Shown: piece by piece, positions 1 through 8,208 of the stretch | How positions within the stretch are numbered: position 1 is the stretch's first letter | Layout: every line of letters starts with the position of its first letter | Assembly (NCBI RefSeq): GCF_009901525.1 | Contig: NZ_CP019288.1 | Span: 1,426,001-1,490,000, forward strand | Direction of reading: 5' to 3' | Origin: Kordia antarctica | GTDB taxonomy: Bacteria > Bacteroidota > Bacteroidia > Flavobacteriales > Flavobacteriaceae | Length of the DNA: 64,000 nucleotides | Made by a program: the position numbers and the translations under genes | Notes under the pieces: model-generated | Seen by the model: only the letters and a program-made list of their open reading frames with translations | Told to the model about the DNA's origin: nothing | The model's database searches: none

Positions 1-45
1 TCTGACTTTAATAAAGCGGCAATTTTGATGAATCCGGAGGAATAA
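1..45 (+). CDS. C-terminal fragment of an unidentified protein (cut by window start)
   Basis: Reading frame 1 is open from the first base and ends in TAA at 43-45, giving a 14-residue tail ending in MNPEE. Nothing more can be said about function because the rest lies outside the window. It could also be a chance open frame, since only 14 codons are visible. Confidence 0.4.
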   Translation, partial: SDFNKAAILMNPEE

Positions 46-72
46 AATAGTAAACTTAAAATTTCTAAAAAT

Positions 73-174
73 ATGTTAGATAATCTTCCACCTCAATTTT
101 ACCTCACCGTAGTAATCACGTTGATTTTAGCGATTTATTTAATTACGAAACTTTTTAAGAAGAAAAAAAATTAA
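73..174 (+). CDS. small membrane peptide (33 aa), hypothetical
   Basis: An ATG-initiated 33-residue ORF begins 28 nt after the upstream stop. It has a polar N-terminus (MLDNLPPQ), one hydrophobic helix of about 17 residues, and a basic tail KLFKKKKN, the arrangement of a single-pass inner-membrane peptide with the basic end in the cytoplasm. Its last 36 nt overlap an opposed small ORF (139-297), so at most one of the two may be real, although both read as plausible membrane peptides. No family recognised. Confidence 0.4.
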   Translation: MLDNLPPQFYLTVVITLILAIYLITKLFKKKKN

Positions 175-297
175 ACTAGATATCAGGAATATAATATTTA
201 TCGTTCTTGCAAAAGGAGGAACTCCTTCAGGCCATATTTGACCAAGCAAAACCACAATATTCAATATTATAAGAATTGTTAGAACAACTTTTTTCAT
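139..297 (-). CDS. small two-helix membrane protein (52 aa), hypothetical
   Basis: This leftward ORF starts MKKVVLTILII and has two hydrophobic segments (about residues 4-20 and 33-47) separated by a WPEGVPPFAR loop and closed by a basic tail LLKKFRN. The leader in front of the ATG is A-rich (aaaacactaaa), as usual in Bacteroidota. Its 3' end overlaps the rightward small ORF at 73-174 tail to tail. The composition looks like a genuine short membrane protein, but no family is recognised. Confidence 0.45.
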   Translation of the reverse strand: MKKVVLTILIILNIVVLLGQIWPEGVPPFARTINIIFLISSLIFFLLKKFRN

Positions 298-452
298 TTT
301 AGTGTTTTTGGTTCAGTTTTCCGAAATTGGTTACAACGTATGAATATATAGAATTGTTCTCTAAACATTTTTCCATACGCTAAAAAATTTTCTATCTAAA
401 CTTCAATTTTAGAATGCTTACGAGTTGAAAAAATAGAATATACGCGTGTTTA

Positions 453-1382
453 TTATTCTTTTGCATTTGCATATATTTCATCATCAGGCACACGCCCAAA
501 AAGTTTTTCTTTCCAATTATTCCATTTGTATTTTTTTGCGAGAACAAACAAAATGATCGGATACAATATTAAAATCGGAATGAGAATTCCCCAAAAAGAA
601 ACTGTACTTTCTTGCGGAACATATTTAAACAAAGAATCGGTTCGCAACGCGGAATATTCTGCCGTAACTAAAGTTGCAGCCAAGAAGTTATTTGCAAAGT
701 GAAAACCTAAAGCCAATTCCAAACCATCATCCATTAAGGTCATAATTCCTAACAATAAACCTGTTCCGATGTAGAAAATCATAGTAACTCCGCCCATTTC
801 TGCAACTTCTGGATTTGCCGAATGCAACAAGCCAAACATCACCGACGTACTGATTAAAGGAAACCATCTGTTTTTGACTGCGATTCCTATTTGTTGCATA
901 AAATAACCTCTGAAAAGATATTCTTCCAAACCAATTTGAAACGGAAATAGAATCAAACTAAATACAACTAAAATGATAAAACTTACAGGTTTAAAATCAA
1001 GCACAACTGCTTCAGGATTCATGTAATATTCAATCCCAAAAGTTAATATTCCTAATAAAAAAACCAATCCAAAAGAAAAGGCAACACGTTTTAAATCAAT
1101 CTTACTTCTTGCCGTTGTAAGCGAAACTAAACTTCGTTTGTGCAAATACACAACCAAGCCAAAAAGCATCAATAATAGAAATACAAATAATCCCAAATTG
1201 ATGACAAGCCAAAAATTATTACTCGGAACTTGTTCATACATTGCGTCCATTTCTTCTTTGAAATCAATGTCAGTAGTGAACATAAAAATGATGTTGTAAA
1301 TAAAGATAGAGAGTAACATGAATGATGTCAATAGTACTTTCCACGGTGTGTTATCTCCTTTGTAAGCTTGTCTTATAAACAT
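453..1382 (-). CDS. CPBP family intramembrane glutamic endopeptidase (CAAX protease-like)
   Basis: A 309-residue polytopic membrane protein with about seven or eight hydrophobic segments. The CPBP/Abi signature is visible: an EExxxR motif (E153-E154...R158), a second motif with H187 (FGLLHSAN), and a third H228-F-A-N231. These residues form the catalytic site of this membrane protease family (type II CAAX proteases); the bacterial substrate is usually unknown. It is the last gene of the leftward menA-menC run, 12 nt after menC, so it is probably co-transcribed. That position does not by itself link it to menaquinone synthesis. Confidence 0.93.
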   Translation of the reverse strand: MFIRQAYKGDNTPWKVLLTSFMLLSIFIYNIIFMFTTDIDFKEEMDAMYEQVPSNNFWLVINLGLFVFLLLMLFGLVVYLHKRSLVSLTTARSKIDLKRVAFSFGLVFLLGILTFGIEYYMNPEAVVLDFKPVSFIILVVFSLILFPFQIGLEEYLFRGYFMQQIGIAVKNRWFPLISTSVMFGLLHSANPEVAEMGGVTMIFYIGTGLLLGIMTLMDDGLELALGFHFANNFLAATLVTAEYSALRTDSLFKYVPQESTVSFWGILIPILILYPIILFVLAKKYKWNNWKEKLFGRVPDDEIYANAKE

Positions 1383-1394
1383 AAATTTTTGTTT

Positions 1395-2438
1395 TTAATT
1401 TTTTATATAAGGAACTTTCCACGATGTTGAAATTTCGTAGTGTAAAGCGCCGTTTTGTATCGTTAATGGTGAATCAAAATTATTAGTATATAAACTTCCT
1501 GTGCCCAAACCTTGCGGTAATTTATTGTGCAATGTATATGTCCATTGCGCAATCGCGTTGAGTCCAATATTACTTTCCAACGCGCTCGTAATCCACCAAT
1601 CAATGTTGTTTTTTTCGGCGAGTGAAATCCATTCGGAGCTTCCTGCAAATCCGCCAACCAAACTAGGTTTCAAGATAATGAATTGTGGCTGAATGGTTTC
1701 TAGTATTTTTTTCTTTTGTTTGATGTCGAAAATACCAATCAATTCTTCATCCAATGCAATTGGCAGCGGCGTTTCTTTACAGAGTTTTGCCATTTCATCA
1801 ACTTGTCCTTGTTTGATTGGTTGTTCAATGGAATGCAATTGCAATTCAGACAATATTTTTAGCTTTTCTAAAGCGTTTTCTGGTGTAAAAGCTCCATTTG
1901 CATCTACGCGTAATTCGATATCATTTACGGAATATTCGTTGCGAATACTTTGTAAAAGTTTCAATTCGGTTTCAAAATCAATAGCACCAATCTTCATTTT
2001 AATACATGAAAAACCTGCTTTTAATTTATCTTCAATTTGCGATTTCATAAAATCCACATCGCCCATCCAAACCAAACCATTAATCTCAATTTCTTTGTTT
2101 CCACGTGTAAATTCTGATGGAAATAACAAATACGGAGTTTCAGATACTAACGATAAAAATGCTTGTTCTACACCAAATTGTAGTGAAGGAAATTGTATTA
2201 ATTCCATTAATAAAACTTCTTTTCCTAATTGAATATTTTCACATGTCCAACGTAATTTTTCTTCATATTCAGGAACATCATCAATACTCAAACTTCGCAA
2301 AATTCCGCACTCGCCTATTCCTTGTTTTCCATCATGATGCAACACAATAAACCAAGTTTCTTTCTGCTTTAAAATTCCGCGCGACGTTCCGCTAGGTCTT
2401 TTAAAATCTAAGATATGTTTGTGATAGGTGGCTTTCAA
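1395..2438 (-). CDS. menC: o-succinylbenzoate synthase (MenC), enolase superfamily
   Basis: A 347-residue member of the enolase superfamily that dehydrates SHCHC to o-succinylbenzoate in menaquinone synthesis. Visible signatures are the KMK motif (K147 and K149), the metal ligand in RVDANGAF (D179), E205 in the IEQP segment, D230 in ALDEEL, and the second catalytic lysine K257 in LKPSL. Length and motif spacing fit the Bacteroidota MenC family. It lies downstream of menA and a metallo-hydrolase and just upstream of a CPBP protease on the same strand, in a men locus split over 18 kb. Muconate cycloisomerase-like relatives share the fold, but the context makes MenC the clear choice. Confidence 0.93.
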   Translation of the reverse strand: MKATYHKHILDFKRPSGTSRGILKQKETWFIVLHHDGKQGIGECGILRSLSIDDVPEYEEKLRWTCENIQLGKEVLLMELIQFPSLQFGVEQAFLSLVSETPYLLFPSEFTRGNKEIEINGLVWMGDVDFMKSQIEDKLKAGFSCIKMKIGAIDFETELKLLQSIRNEYSVNDIELRVDANGAFTPENALEKLKILSELQLHSIEQPIKQGQVDEMAKLCKETPLPIALDEELIGIFDIKQKKKILETIQPQFIILKPSLVGGFAGSSEWISLAEKNNIDWWITSALESNIGLNAIAQWTYTLHNKLPQGLGTGSLYTNNFDSPLTIQNGALHYEISTSWKVPYIKN

Positions 2439-2623
2439 TTTTTTCTGGATTGTTCTTTTGTTCGTTTGTTTATTCGTTTATTTGTATGCCTCGATTACGC
2501 TCGATGTGACAATATGTATGAAAAATACTCTTACTTAAAACGTACATTGAGCGGAGTCGAAATGTGCATTTAAAATTTCATTAACACATATGTCACATCG
2601 AGCGCAGTCGAGATGCTCGTTTG
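2439..2623. repeat. three GTCACATCGAGCGCAGTCGA-type dispersed repeats
   Basis: The spacer between menC and the metallo-hydrolase gene carries three versions of one short imperfectly palindromic element, at about 2491-2511, 2544-2565 and 2591-2615 (core ATCGAGCGCAGTCGAGATG). Further copies lie at about 8132-8157, 23983-24005, 32310-32330, 33195-33218 and 51764-51789, always between genes. Such elements are common intergenic repeats in Flavobacteriaceae; their function is unknown. Confidence 0.75.
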
Positions 2624-3304
2624 TTAAATCTCCATTGAATTCCCAATTTCCAATAAAATCAACTCTTTATTTTTATCTGAGAATTTTTGTTTCGCTTCCG
2701 CGTGATTTATCTTTATTGGAGGAAATGAATCGTAATGATATCCTAAAACTTTGTCGCATTCTACAAAATCGCTTGCTAAAATTGCATCTTCAATTCCCAT
2801 TGTAAACGTGTCACCAATTGGTAAAATAGCCAAATCGAGTTGTATTTGAAGCGGAATAAGTTTCATGTCAAATGTCAATGCAGTATCGCCTGCAATATAG
2901 ATTGATTTCCCGTTTTTTGTTGAGATTACAAATCCGCCAGGTTGTCCGCCATACGAGCCATCTGGAAACGAAGATGTGTGAATTGCATTTACATATTTCG
3001 CTGAAAATAAATCTGTTTTGTAGGTTCCTCCGTGATTCATTGCAAATACATTCAACGCTTTTGCGCCAAAATGATTCGCTACTTCGTAGTTTGCTACAAT
3101 TGTTGCGTTTGTGTTTTTTGCAATCGTTTCCACATCTAAAATATGATCTTGGTGTGCATGTGTTATCAAAATATAATCTGCCTTTAAGGTTGAAATATCA
3201 ATATGAGAAGCTAATTCATTTCCCGAAATAAAAGGATCTACAATAATGTTTGTTCCTTCAATTTCAATCTGTAATGATGCGTGACCTAAGAATGTAATTT
3301 TCAT
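2624..3304 (-). CDS. metal-dependent hydrolase, metallo-beta-lactamase fold (UPF0173-like)
   Basis: A 226-residue cytoplasmic protein with the metallo-beta-lactamase fold. The metal-binding motif HAHQDH is at residues 49-54, with D140 in the IAGDTAL segment and H190 in LGYHYD as further ligands. The short size and the opening MKITFLGHAS match the UPF0173 group of predicted metal-dependent hydrolases, whose substrate is not established. It sits between a secreted protein gene and menC in a leftward run, and similar genes often accompany men genes in this family. That is context, not proof of a pathway role. Confidence 0.88.
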   Translation of the reverse strand: MKITFLGHASLQIEIEGTNIIVDPFISGNELASHIDISTLKADYILITHAHQDHILDVETIAKNTNATIVANYEVANHFGAKALNVFAMNHGGTYKTDLFSAKYVNAIHTSSFPDGSYGGQPGGFVISTKNGKSIYIAGDTALTFDMKLIPLQIQLDLAILPIGDTFTMGIEDAILASDFVECDKVLGYHYDSFPPIKINHAEAKQKFSDKNKELILLEIGNSMEI

Positions 3305-3320
3305 CTGATTTTATTTTTTA

Positions 3321-4820
3321 TTATTCCAATTTCATAAATTGTTTTTTCTTCCTTCTTGTGGTTGTCGTGATAAATTTACCATCTGTAAACGTCCCGAAAT
3401 AAGGCATATAATAAACTTTTCCACGATTGTCTTGAATTTTGTCATACGAAACATCGCCAGTACTCGAATATACAATGTCATACAAAGAAGAAGATTCAAA
3501 CCAACCTTGAGAAACTTTGGTGCGTCCATCTTTTTTCTCTAATAAATTCTTACCAGAATTCAAAATCACATGTAATTCATCGTTCTTTAAAAATGCATTG
3601 TATGATGGCACGCCAGATCTTTTGAAGATACTTCTTCCCCAACTTAATTTGCCATTCGCATCAAATTTCAAGATTAAAATATCATCATAATGATAGACAG
3701 TTTCCCAGTAACCACCATTCATAGCTGTTCCAACATAATAGCTTGTTACGTAAAATTCTTCTGCAAGAATATAAGTATTTCCATTTGTATCTTCTAATGT
3801 GTAATCAACATAAAAATTACTCAATTCTGTACTCTTTTTCTTTTTACGATTTCCTCTTCTATAACCATATAAATCTTCGTACACTTGTTTTGGTAACTCC
3901 GTAATTTTTTTAGTTTTGACAGCTAAACTTTTTTCATCCAACACAAAATTACAACCACCTTTTAAGCGACTTGAGTTTTTTTCTGAATAGAAACCAATTA
4001 AATGTAACTCATTGTTTTTATGACTTATAACCAACGATCTTACAAATAGATCTTCCAGTTTTACACTTGCGTGAGATGTGCCATTCTGAGATACTTTGTG
4101 TAGTACTAACTCATAATTAGCTTCTCCGTTTTTCTTGTCAGATCGTCCATTTTTGTAAAGTTTTCCCAAGCTGTAAACCGTTGCGTCATCTTTGATAATT
4201 AAATCATTGTGCGAAAAATAGTCTTCTTTATGATCTTGATACGATTGTTTGTAAATTAAATTCAACGTTTCCGCATCAAACACATGAACGAAGTATGAAT
4301 TGCTATTTTTCTTAATATTATCTGTCGCAATAGCAATGTATTGTTGATTTGGCGAAATGGCAAAACTCGTTTGTCGTTTGTTACTTCCTGAAAATAATCC
4401 GCCACGTTTTTTTACATTCGCTTTAAAAAGTTCCGTTTTTGTGTGCGTATTATTTTTAATATTGAATGTGTGACAATATAAAATTCGTTCTTTCTTTTTT
4501 GGAGAATATACTGTAAACACTTTGATTTCGTCACCAAAACTCAAATGTCCTTTGTAGAATTCCTTTTTCTCATTTTTGATGATTTTGAAAAATTCTTTGT
4601 CTAAACTACTGTTAAAAACATCGAGCAAAATATTTTTCTTTCCAAAACGAACAATCGCAGTTTTTCCAGATGGACTCGTGTACATAGCATCAATACCATC
4701 TACTTTTACCTCATCTTTAAATTGTGCGCTTTCCGTGATTTTTAGTTTTGTTGTAGCTTCTTGTCCGTTAGAAACATAGCTAAATAGGCATAGAACGACT
4801 AAAATAATTGTTTTTTTCAT
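3321..4820 (-). CDS. secreted protein of unknown function (499 aa)
   Basis: The protein begins with a clear signal peptide (MKKTIILVVLCLFSYVSNGQ, cleavage near residue 20). The rest is soluble and beta-rich with repeated blade-like patterns (SFAISPNQQYIAIATD; YFVHVFDAETL), which suggests a beta-propeller-like fold, but no named family was recognised. A stretch with RRGNRKKKK near the middle is strongly basic. It lies 9 nt downstream of menA and 16 nt upstream of the metallo-hydrolase gene, so it belongs to the men transcription unit. The role is unknown; it is probably periplasmic. Confidence 0.8.
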   Translation of the reverse strand: MKKTIILVVLCLFSYVSNGQEATTKLKITESAQFKDEVKVDGIDAMYTSPSGKTAIVRFGKKNILLDVFNSSLDKEFFKIIKNEKKEFYKGHLSFGDEIKVFTVYSPKKKERILYCHTFNIKNNTHTKTELFKANVKKRGGLFSGSNKRQTSFAISPNQQYIAIATDNIKKNSNSYFVHVFDAETLNLIYKQSYQDHKEDYFSHNDLIIKDDATVYSLGKLYKNGRSDKKNGEANYELVLHKVSQNGTSHASVKLEDLFVRSLVISHKNNELHLIGFYSEKNSSRLKGGCNFVLDEKSLAVKTKKITELPKQVYEDLYGYRRGNRKKKKSTELSNFYVDYTLEDTNGNTYILAEEFYVTSYYVGTAMNGGYWETVYHYDDILILKFDANGKLSWGRSIFKRSGVPSYNAFLKNDELHVILNSGKNLLEKKDGRTKVSQGWFESSSLYDIVYSSTGDVSYDKIQDNRGKVYYMPYFGTFTDGKFITTTTRRKKKQFMKLE

Positions 4821-4829
4821 GTGTGGTTT

Positions 4830-5759
4830 TCAATTAAATATGGCGAATAAAATCGCGTACAAAAATGTACTTAGTGCTACTTTTTTCAATTCTGGATCTA
4901 ATTCTCTGTGAAGGATGTTTTTTCCAACAACAACCATATTCATAAATAACGGAATAAACGCAATGAGAACTACGAATTGTTTTGGCGAATAATAATTACT
5001 GCTAACATATAATAACGAACAAGCCAACGCGCCTATAATCAAACTGTAATGATATAGTTTTGCGTTTTGACTTCCTATTTTGACAACCAACGTATTTTTT
5101 CCATGCGATTTATCTTTGATCCGATCACGCATGTTGTTTAAATTCAAAACTGCCGCGCTTAACAATCCAATCGCAGTTGCAGGCAAGAAAATATCAAAGT
5201 GCACTGATTTTGTGTATAAAAAGTAGCTTCCGACAACACTTAACCATCCAAAAAATAGAAATACAAAAATATCGCCTAAACCTGAATATCCGTATGCGCT
5301 TTTCCCAACGGTATATTTTACAGCGGCAATAATTGAGGTAATTCCTAAAAAGAAAAACAATACAGAATAACTGTAATTTTCGCTTCCAAAAGCAACATAA
5401 ATGACTGTTAATGCTAAAATTAAGGTAATAATTGCTGTAATAATCATGGCGTTTTTCATCTGCTTTGGCGAAATAATACCAGAAGCGACCATGCGTTTTT
5501 CGCCTTCTCTATCGTCGTCTGTACCGCGAATTCCGTCGCCATAATCATTGGCAAAATTTGATAAGACTTGAAAACCTACAGTAGTTAGTATTGCTAAAAT
5601 GAAAATAGTATAATCTGCACTATCAACACGAGTAGGAAAATTAATTCCTCCACGATCAACATATATTGTAAAATTTGCCATTGCACAACCAACTATAATC
5701 CCAGAAATGGACAACGGTAACGTTCGTAATCGTGCGGCAGCAAGCCATGGTTTTATCAT
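4830..5759 (-). CDS. menA: 1,4-dihydroxy-2-naphthoate polyprenyltransferase (MenA)
   Basis: A 309-residue integral membrane prenyltransferase of the UbiA superfamily, which attaches the polyprenyl chain to 1,4-dihydroxy-2-naphthoate to make demethylmenaquinone. Two Asp-rich motifs are visible: NDYGDGIRGTDDDREG at residues 71-86 and NLNNMRDRIKD from residue 206, the latter followed by GKNTL as is typical for MenA. The N-terminus (MIKPWLAAARLRTLPLSISG) is also characteristic. It is the first gene of a five-gene leftward run ending in menC and a CPBP protease. Upstream is a gene-free region with a dispersed repeat. Confidence 0.95.
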   Translation of the reverse strand: MIKPWLAAARLRTLPLSISGIIVGCAMANFTIYVDRGGINFPTRVDSADYTIFILAILTTVGFQVLSNFANDYGDGIRGTDDDREGEKRMVASGIISPKQMKNAMIITAIITLILALTVIYVAFGSENYSYSVLFFFLGITSIIAAVKYTVGKSAYGYSGLGDIFVFLFFGWLSVVGSYFLYTKSVHFDIFLPATAIGLLSAAVLNLNNMRDRIKDKSHGKNTLVVKIGSQNAKLYHYSLIIGALACSLLYVSSNYYSPKQFVVLIAFIPLFMNMVVVGKNILHRELDPELKKVALSTFLYAILFAIFN

Positions 5760-5836
5760 GTAGACTTAATTTTTGTAAATATACACTTTGAACTCGTTTA
5801 AAAAAAAAAAGTAAGTAGTTCTGTCCGTAGCGGGTT

Positions 5837-6004
5837 CTTTTTCCGCAGTGTAGCATTCGTTTTTCGTTAAGAATTTTTGAAGCCTTGGAAAAAATTTAGA
5901 AAAATGAATGCGGTTTTAGTTTTTCAGAGAAAAAACTAAAAACACCTCTGGAAAAACGCACTTTCTTTTGTTTCTTTTCTTTGTGCGAACAAAGAAAGAG
6001 AAAA
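5837..6004 (+). repeat. ~170-bp dispersed repeat, copy 1
   Basis: This block reappears in inverted orientation at 45681-45850 with about 85-90% identity by eye. It includes a near-palindrome (TTTTAGTTTTTC...GAAAAAACTAAAA) and a segment with CGCACTTTCTTTTGTTTC. It fills most of the 5760-6177 gene-free stretch between the divergent menA and DUF695 genes. No coding frame is shared by the two copies, so it is probably a non-coding dispersed element. Confidence 0.8.
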
Positions 6005-6033
6005 TGAAAATGAAAAGCTAAAAAAGAATTATC

Positions 6034-6041
6034 TAACTTTG
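6034..6041 (+). promoter_or_regulatory. candidate -7 box (TAACTTTG) upstream of the DUF695 gene
   Basis: TAACTTTG matches the Bacteroidota -7 consensus TAnnTTTG. It lies about 137 nt before the chosen ATG at 6178 and just right of the dispersed repeat. No clear -33 TTG is seen at the right distance, so this is a weak prediction. Confidence 0.35.
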
Positions 6042-6177
6042 AGTATTACTAAATTCATTAACCATTTTTCAACAAATACATCTTTAAGCAATAGCAATTT
6101 AATCATAATATTCTATTAATTTTTTCATGCAATTCTTAGTTTTCAGTACATTGCGTGCAAGTTTTGACACATATTAT

Positions 6178-6996
6178 ATGAAATTACCAATTCAACTTTT
6201 TTTCCTACTCTTTTCATTCCTTTTTTTGCATGCGCAAGATTCGCCAATTTGGAATACATATCAAGCAAAACAAGAGAAAGGTGTAAGTTCTACGAATTTA
6301 CGAATGGATTTGATTGAACAAGCGCCAATTAATGGTTTTGACTTTTTGTTTTATGTGAAAATTAAATACAAAGTCACGGAAGAAAGTGATTTCCCGATTG
6401 GAAATAAATTGAAGAAACTATATAAAATTAAAGATGCAATTCATGATAAAATGAAATCGGTTTCAGAAAGTCATTATGTAGGTTCATTTATGTTTGATGG
6501 AAGTCGTTTTGAATATTATTATGTAAAAGATGCTTCCGATATTGAACGACATATTGACAAATTATTCAAAAATAAATTTCGTGGCGAAAAATACGATGTG
6601 TATATAAAATCGGATCCTTCTTGGGATTTATACACAAATTTCCTCTATCCGAATGATGAAATCAAAAACTTTATGTCAAATCGTGATACCGTAATTCAAC
6701 TAAAAAACGCTGGCGATGATGTTGTTACTCCACGGAAAATAGAACATTACGCTACATTTGCTTCGATAAATGATATGAATTTATTTGTTGTGGAAATTGA
6801 AAAGTTAGCATATACGGTTGAATCTAAAAAGAAAACGGAGAACGAGAAATTTCCACACGAAATCAAATTTTATAGAAACAATTCTACCACGTTGGAAAAC
6901 GTAACCAAATTTACCACAGAACTCATTAAACTTGCTAAAGATCAGTATGGTTCGTATGAAGGTTGGGAAACGTATGTTGTGAAAAAGAAAGGTTAG
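6178..6996 (+). CDS. exported DUF695 / RraB-like two-domain protein
   Basis: I chose the ATG at 6178, not 6127, because it gives a clean signal peptide (MKLPIQLFFLLFSFLFLHAQ). The mature part opens with a DUF695-type domain (about residues 22-165; tryptophan-tyrosine start, DAIHDKM, GSFMFDGSRFEYYY, DPSWDLYTNFLYP). It ends with a segment resembling RraB (ribonuclease activity regulator B): PRKIEHYATFAS and YEGWETYV, about residues 165-270. DUF695+RraB fusions occur in other bacteria, and their function is not established. RraB itself is a cytoplasmic RNase E inhibitor, so an exported version would do something else. The assignment is from motif memory. Confidence 0.65.
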   Translation: MKLPIQLFFLLFSFLFLHAQDSPIWNTYQAKQEKGVSSTNLRMDLIEQAPINGFDFLFYVKIKYKVTEESDFPIGNKLKKLYKIKDAIHDKMKSVSESHYVGSFMFDGSRFEYYYVKDASDIERHIDKLFKNKFRGEKYDVYIKSDPSWDLYTNFLYPNDEIKNFMSNRDTVIQLKNAGDDVVTPRKIEHYATFASINDMNLFVVEIEKLAYTVESKKKTENEKFPHEIKFYRNNSTTLENVTKFTTELIKLAKDQYGSYEGWETYVVKKKG

Positions 6997-7385
6997 ATTT
7001 TTAGACGCGCATAGTATCGCTTCGCTCAATTTAAAAATTTAAAAATTCAATGATTCAAGGTTTTTTATCGACACTGTTTTTTGATTTTAAGAAATAATCT
7101 GTAAGTCAGCATGTTCTATTGTAAATAAGTTGATAGCTTTTAAATCATTTATCAAAAAGTTCGACTTTGGAAACTTTGCGCTTGGTATTTTGATAGGTGA
7201 ATTATTCACACATTAAGTAAACTTTTAAACTGAAATTTTACTCGAATTGAGCTATTTTTTTAATTCAACATTTATAATTTATGATTTTCACCTAACGTCA
7301 CTTCGAGTGAAATTCTGAAAGAATTTTGTATCGAGAAGTAATTTAAAATTCAACATTCATAATTTAACATTTACAATTTCAACTT
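6997..7385. repeat. 389-bp spacer with two dispersed repeats
   Basis: No gene is seen here. At 7017-7090 lies a ~73-bp element (starts TCGCTTCGCTCAATTTAA, contains ATTCAATGATTCAAGG and TCGACACTGTTTTTTG) repeated almost exactly at 27668-27740; both copies directly follow a rightward gene. At 7295-7339 lies one unit of the ACGTCACTTCGAGTGA...TGTATCGAGAAGT family found also near 21.5, 23.9 and 32.2 kb. The rest is AT-rich with degenerate ATTTATAA-type repeats. Confidence 0.75.
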
Positions 7386-7991
7386 TTAAAATCGCAATCC
7401 AACACCCATATTTACCGTATGAATATTTTCGTTATATCGATTCCCTGAAGTTTCTCCATCCAGCGAAAGCTTTATAAAATCGGCAGAAACTTCCACAAAA
7501 AATTTTTCTGTAAGATCATACGCTGCGCCAAAACCATAACTAATTCCACTTTGCGTATCTGTGTAACGATCGCCATTTGGTTGCGTCGTTGGATCCGGAT
7601 TTCCTAAATTAAAACCAGTGCTTGCCACATTCAAAGAAGTCGTGAAAATGCTGTATCCTAAAGACAAATAAGGTTTTAGTTTTGGAAGACTTTCAATGTT
7701 AAATTCGCCAATGATTTCTGGTTTTAGCACAAATGCGCCACCATTTACATCATCTACAAAATTATAATTAAAATAATCTACCGAGAAACCAACTTTTGGA
7801 GAAATCAATTTTGTATCCGTAAATTGATATTTAAAATCTAATCCTACTAAACCATCATACGCAAAAACCATAAAATTATCGCCTGTAGATAACGGATAAT
7901 GCAATCCAATTTCGAATTTACGCTCCGTATTATCTTGCGCTATTCCGAATTGGAAAGTTAGTAAAAGTGTGAAAATGATCAGCTTTTTCAT
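7386..7991 (-). CDS. outer membrane beta-barrel protein (201 aa)
   Basis: The protein has a signal peptide (MKKLIIFTLLLTFQFGIAQ). The mature part shows alternating aromatic/polar strands typical of small eight-stranded barrels (KVGFSVDYFNYNF; YLSLGYSIFTTSL; GISYGFGAAYDLTEKFFVEVSADF). It ends VNMGVGLRF, a C-terminal phenylalanine as expected for an outer-membrane barrel recognised by the BAM complex. No specific ligand can be inferred. Its upstream leader contains a GTTTCTA heptamer tandem repeat. Confidence 0.8.
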   Translation of the reverse strand: MKKLIIFTLLLTFQFGIAQDNTERKFEIGLHYPLSTGDNFMVFAYDGLVGLDFKYQFTDTKLISPKVGFSVDYFNYNFVDDVNGGAFVLKPEIIGEFNIESLPKLKPYLSLGYSIFTTSLNVASTGFNLGNPDPTTQPNGDRYTDTQSGISYGFGAAYDLTEKFFVEVSADFIKLSLDGETSGNRYNENIHTVNMGVGLRF

Positions 7992-8003
7992 GTTTTTGAT
8001 TTG

Positions 8004-8031
8004 GTTTCTAGTTTCTAGTTTCTAGTTTCTA
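8004..8031. repeat. heptanucleotide tandem repeat GTTTCTA x4
   Basis: Four exact GTTTCTA units lie directly upstream of the beta-barrel gene (start at 7991). Heptamers of other sequence occur elsewhere in this window (see 32055, 42273, 51791 and 51858). This one falls at the leader or promoter position, so copy-number change could alter expression; that is inference. Confidence 0.85.
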
Positions 8032-8073
8032 GCAAAATTAAAAAAATTGAAATCGTTCATCTAAATTAAGAAA

Positions 8074-8157
8074 CAGATTGCTTCGTTTCACTCGCAATGA
8101 CGAATCAATACATTTTTATATTTAAAATTCAGCATCTCGACTGCGCTCGATGTGACA
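8074..8157. repeat. dispersed repeat units in the menB/barrel spacer
   Basis: 8074-8102 (CAGATTGCTTCG...TCGCAATGACG) is an inverted relative of the GTCATTACGAGG...GAAGTAATCTG units at 32020-32054 and 32242-32276. 8132-8157 (CATCTCGACTGCGCTCGATG) is a copy of the GTCACATCGAGCGCAGTCGA family. Confidence 0.7.
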
Positions 8158-8208
8158 CATTTAATATTTATAATTTTCAAAAACTGAAAACCGAGAACTG
8201 AGAACTGA

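Noticed and set aside
5837-6004. Insertion sequence
   Set aside because: No transposase frame or target duplication is visible; the two copies look like a non-coding dispersed element.
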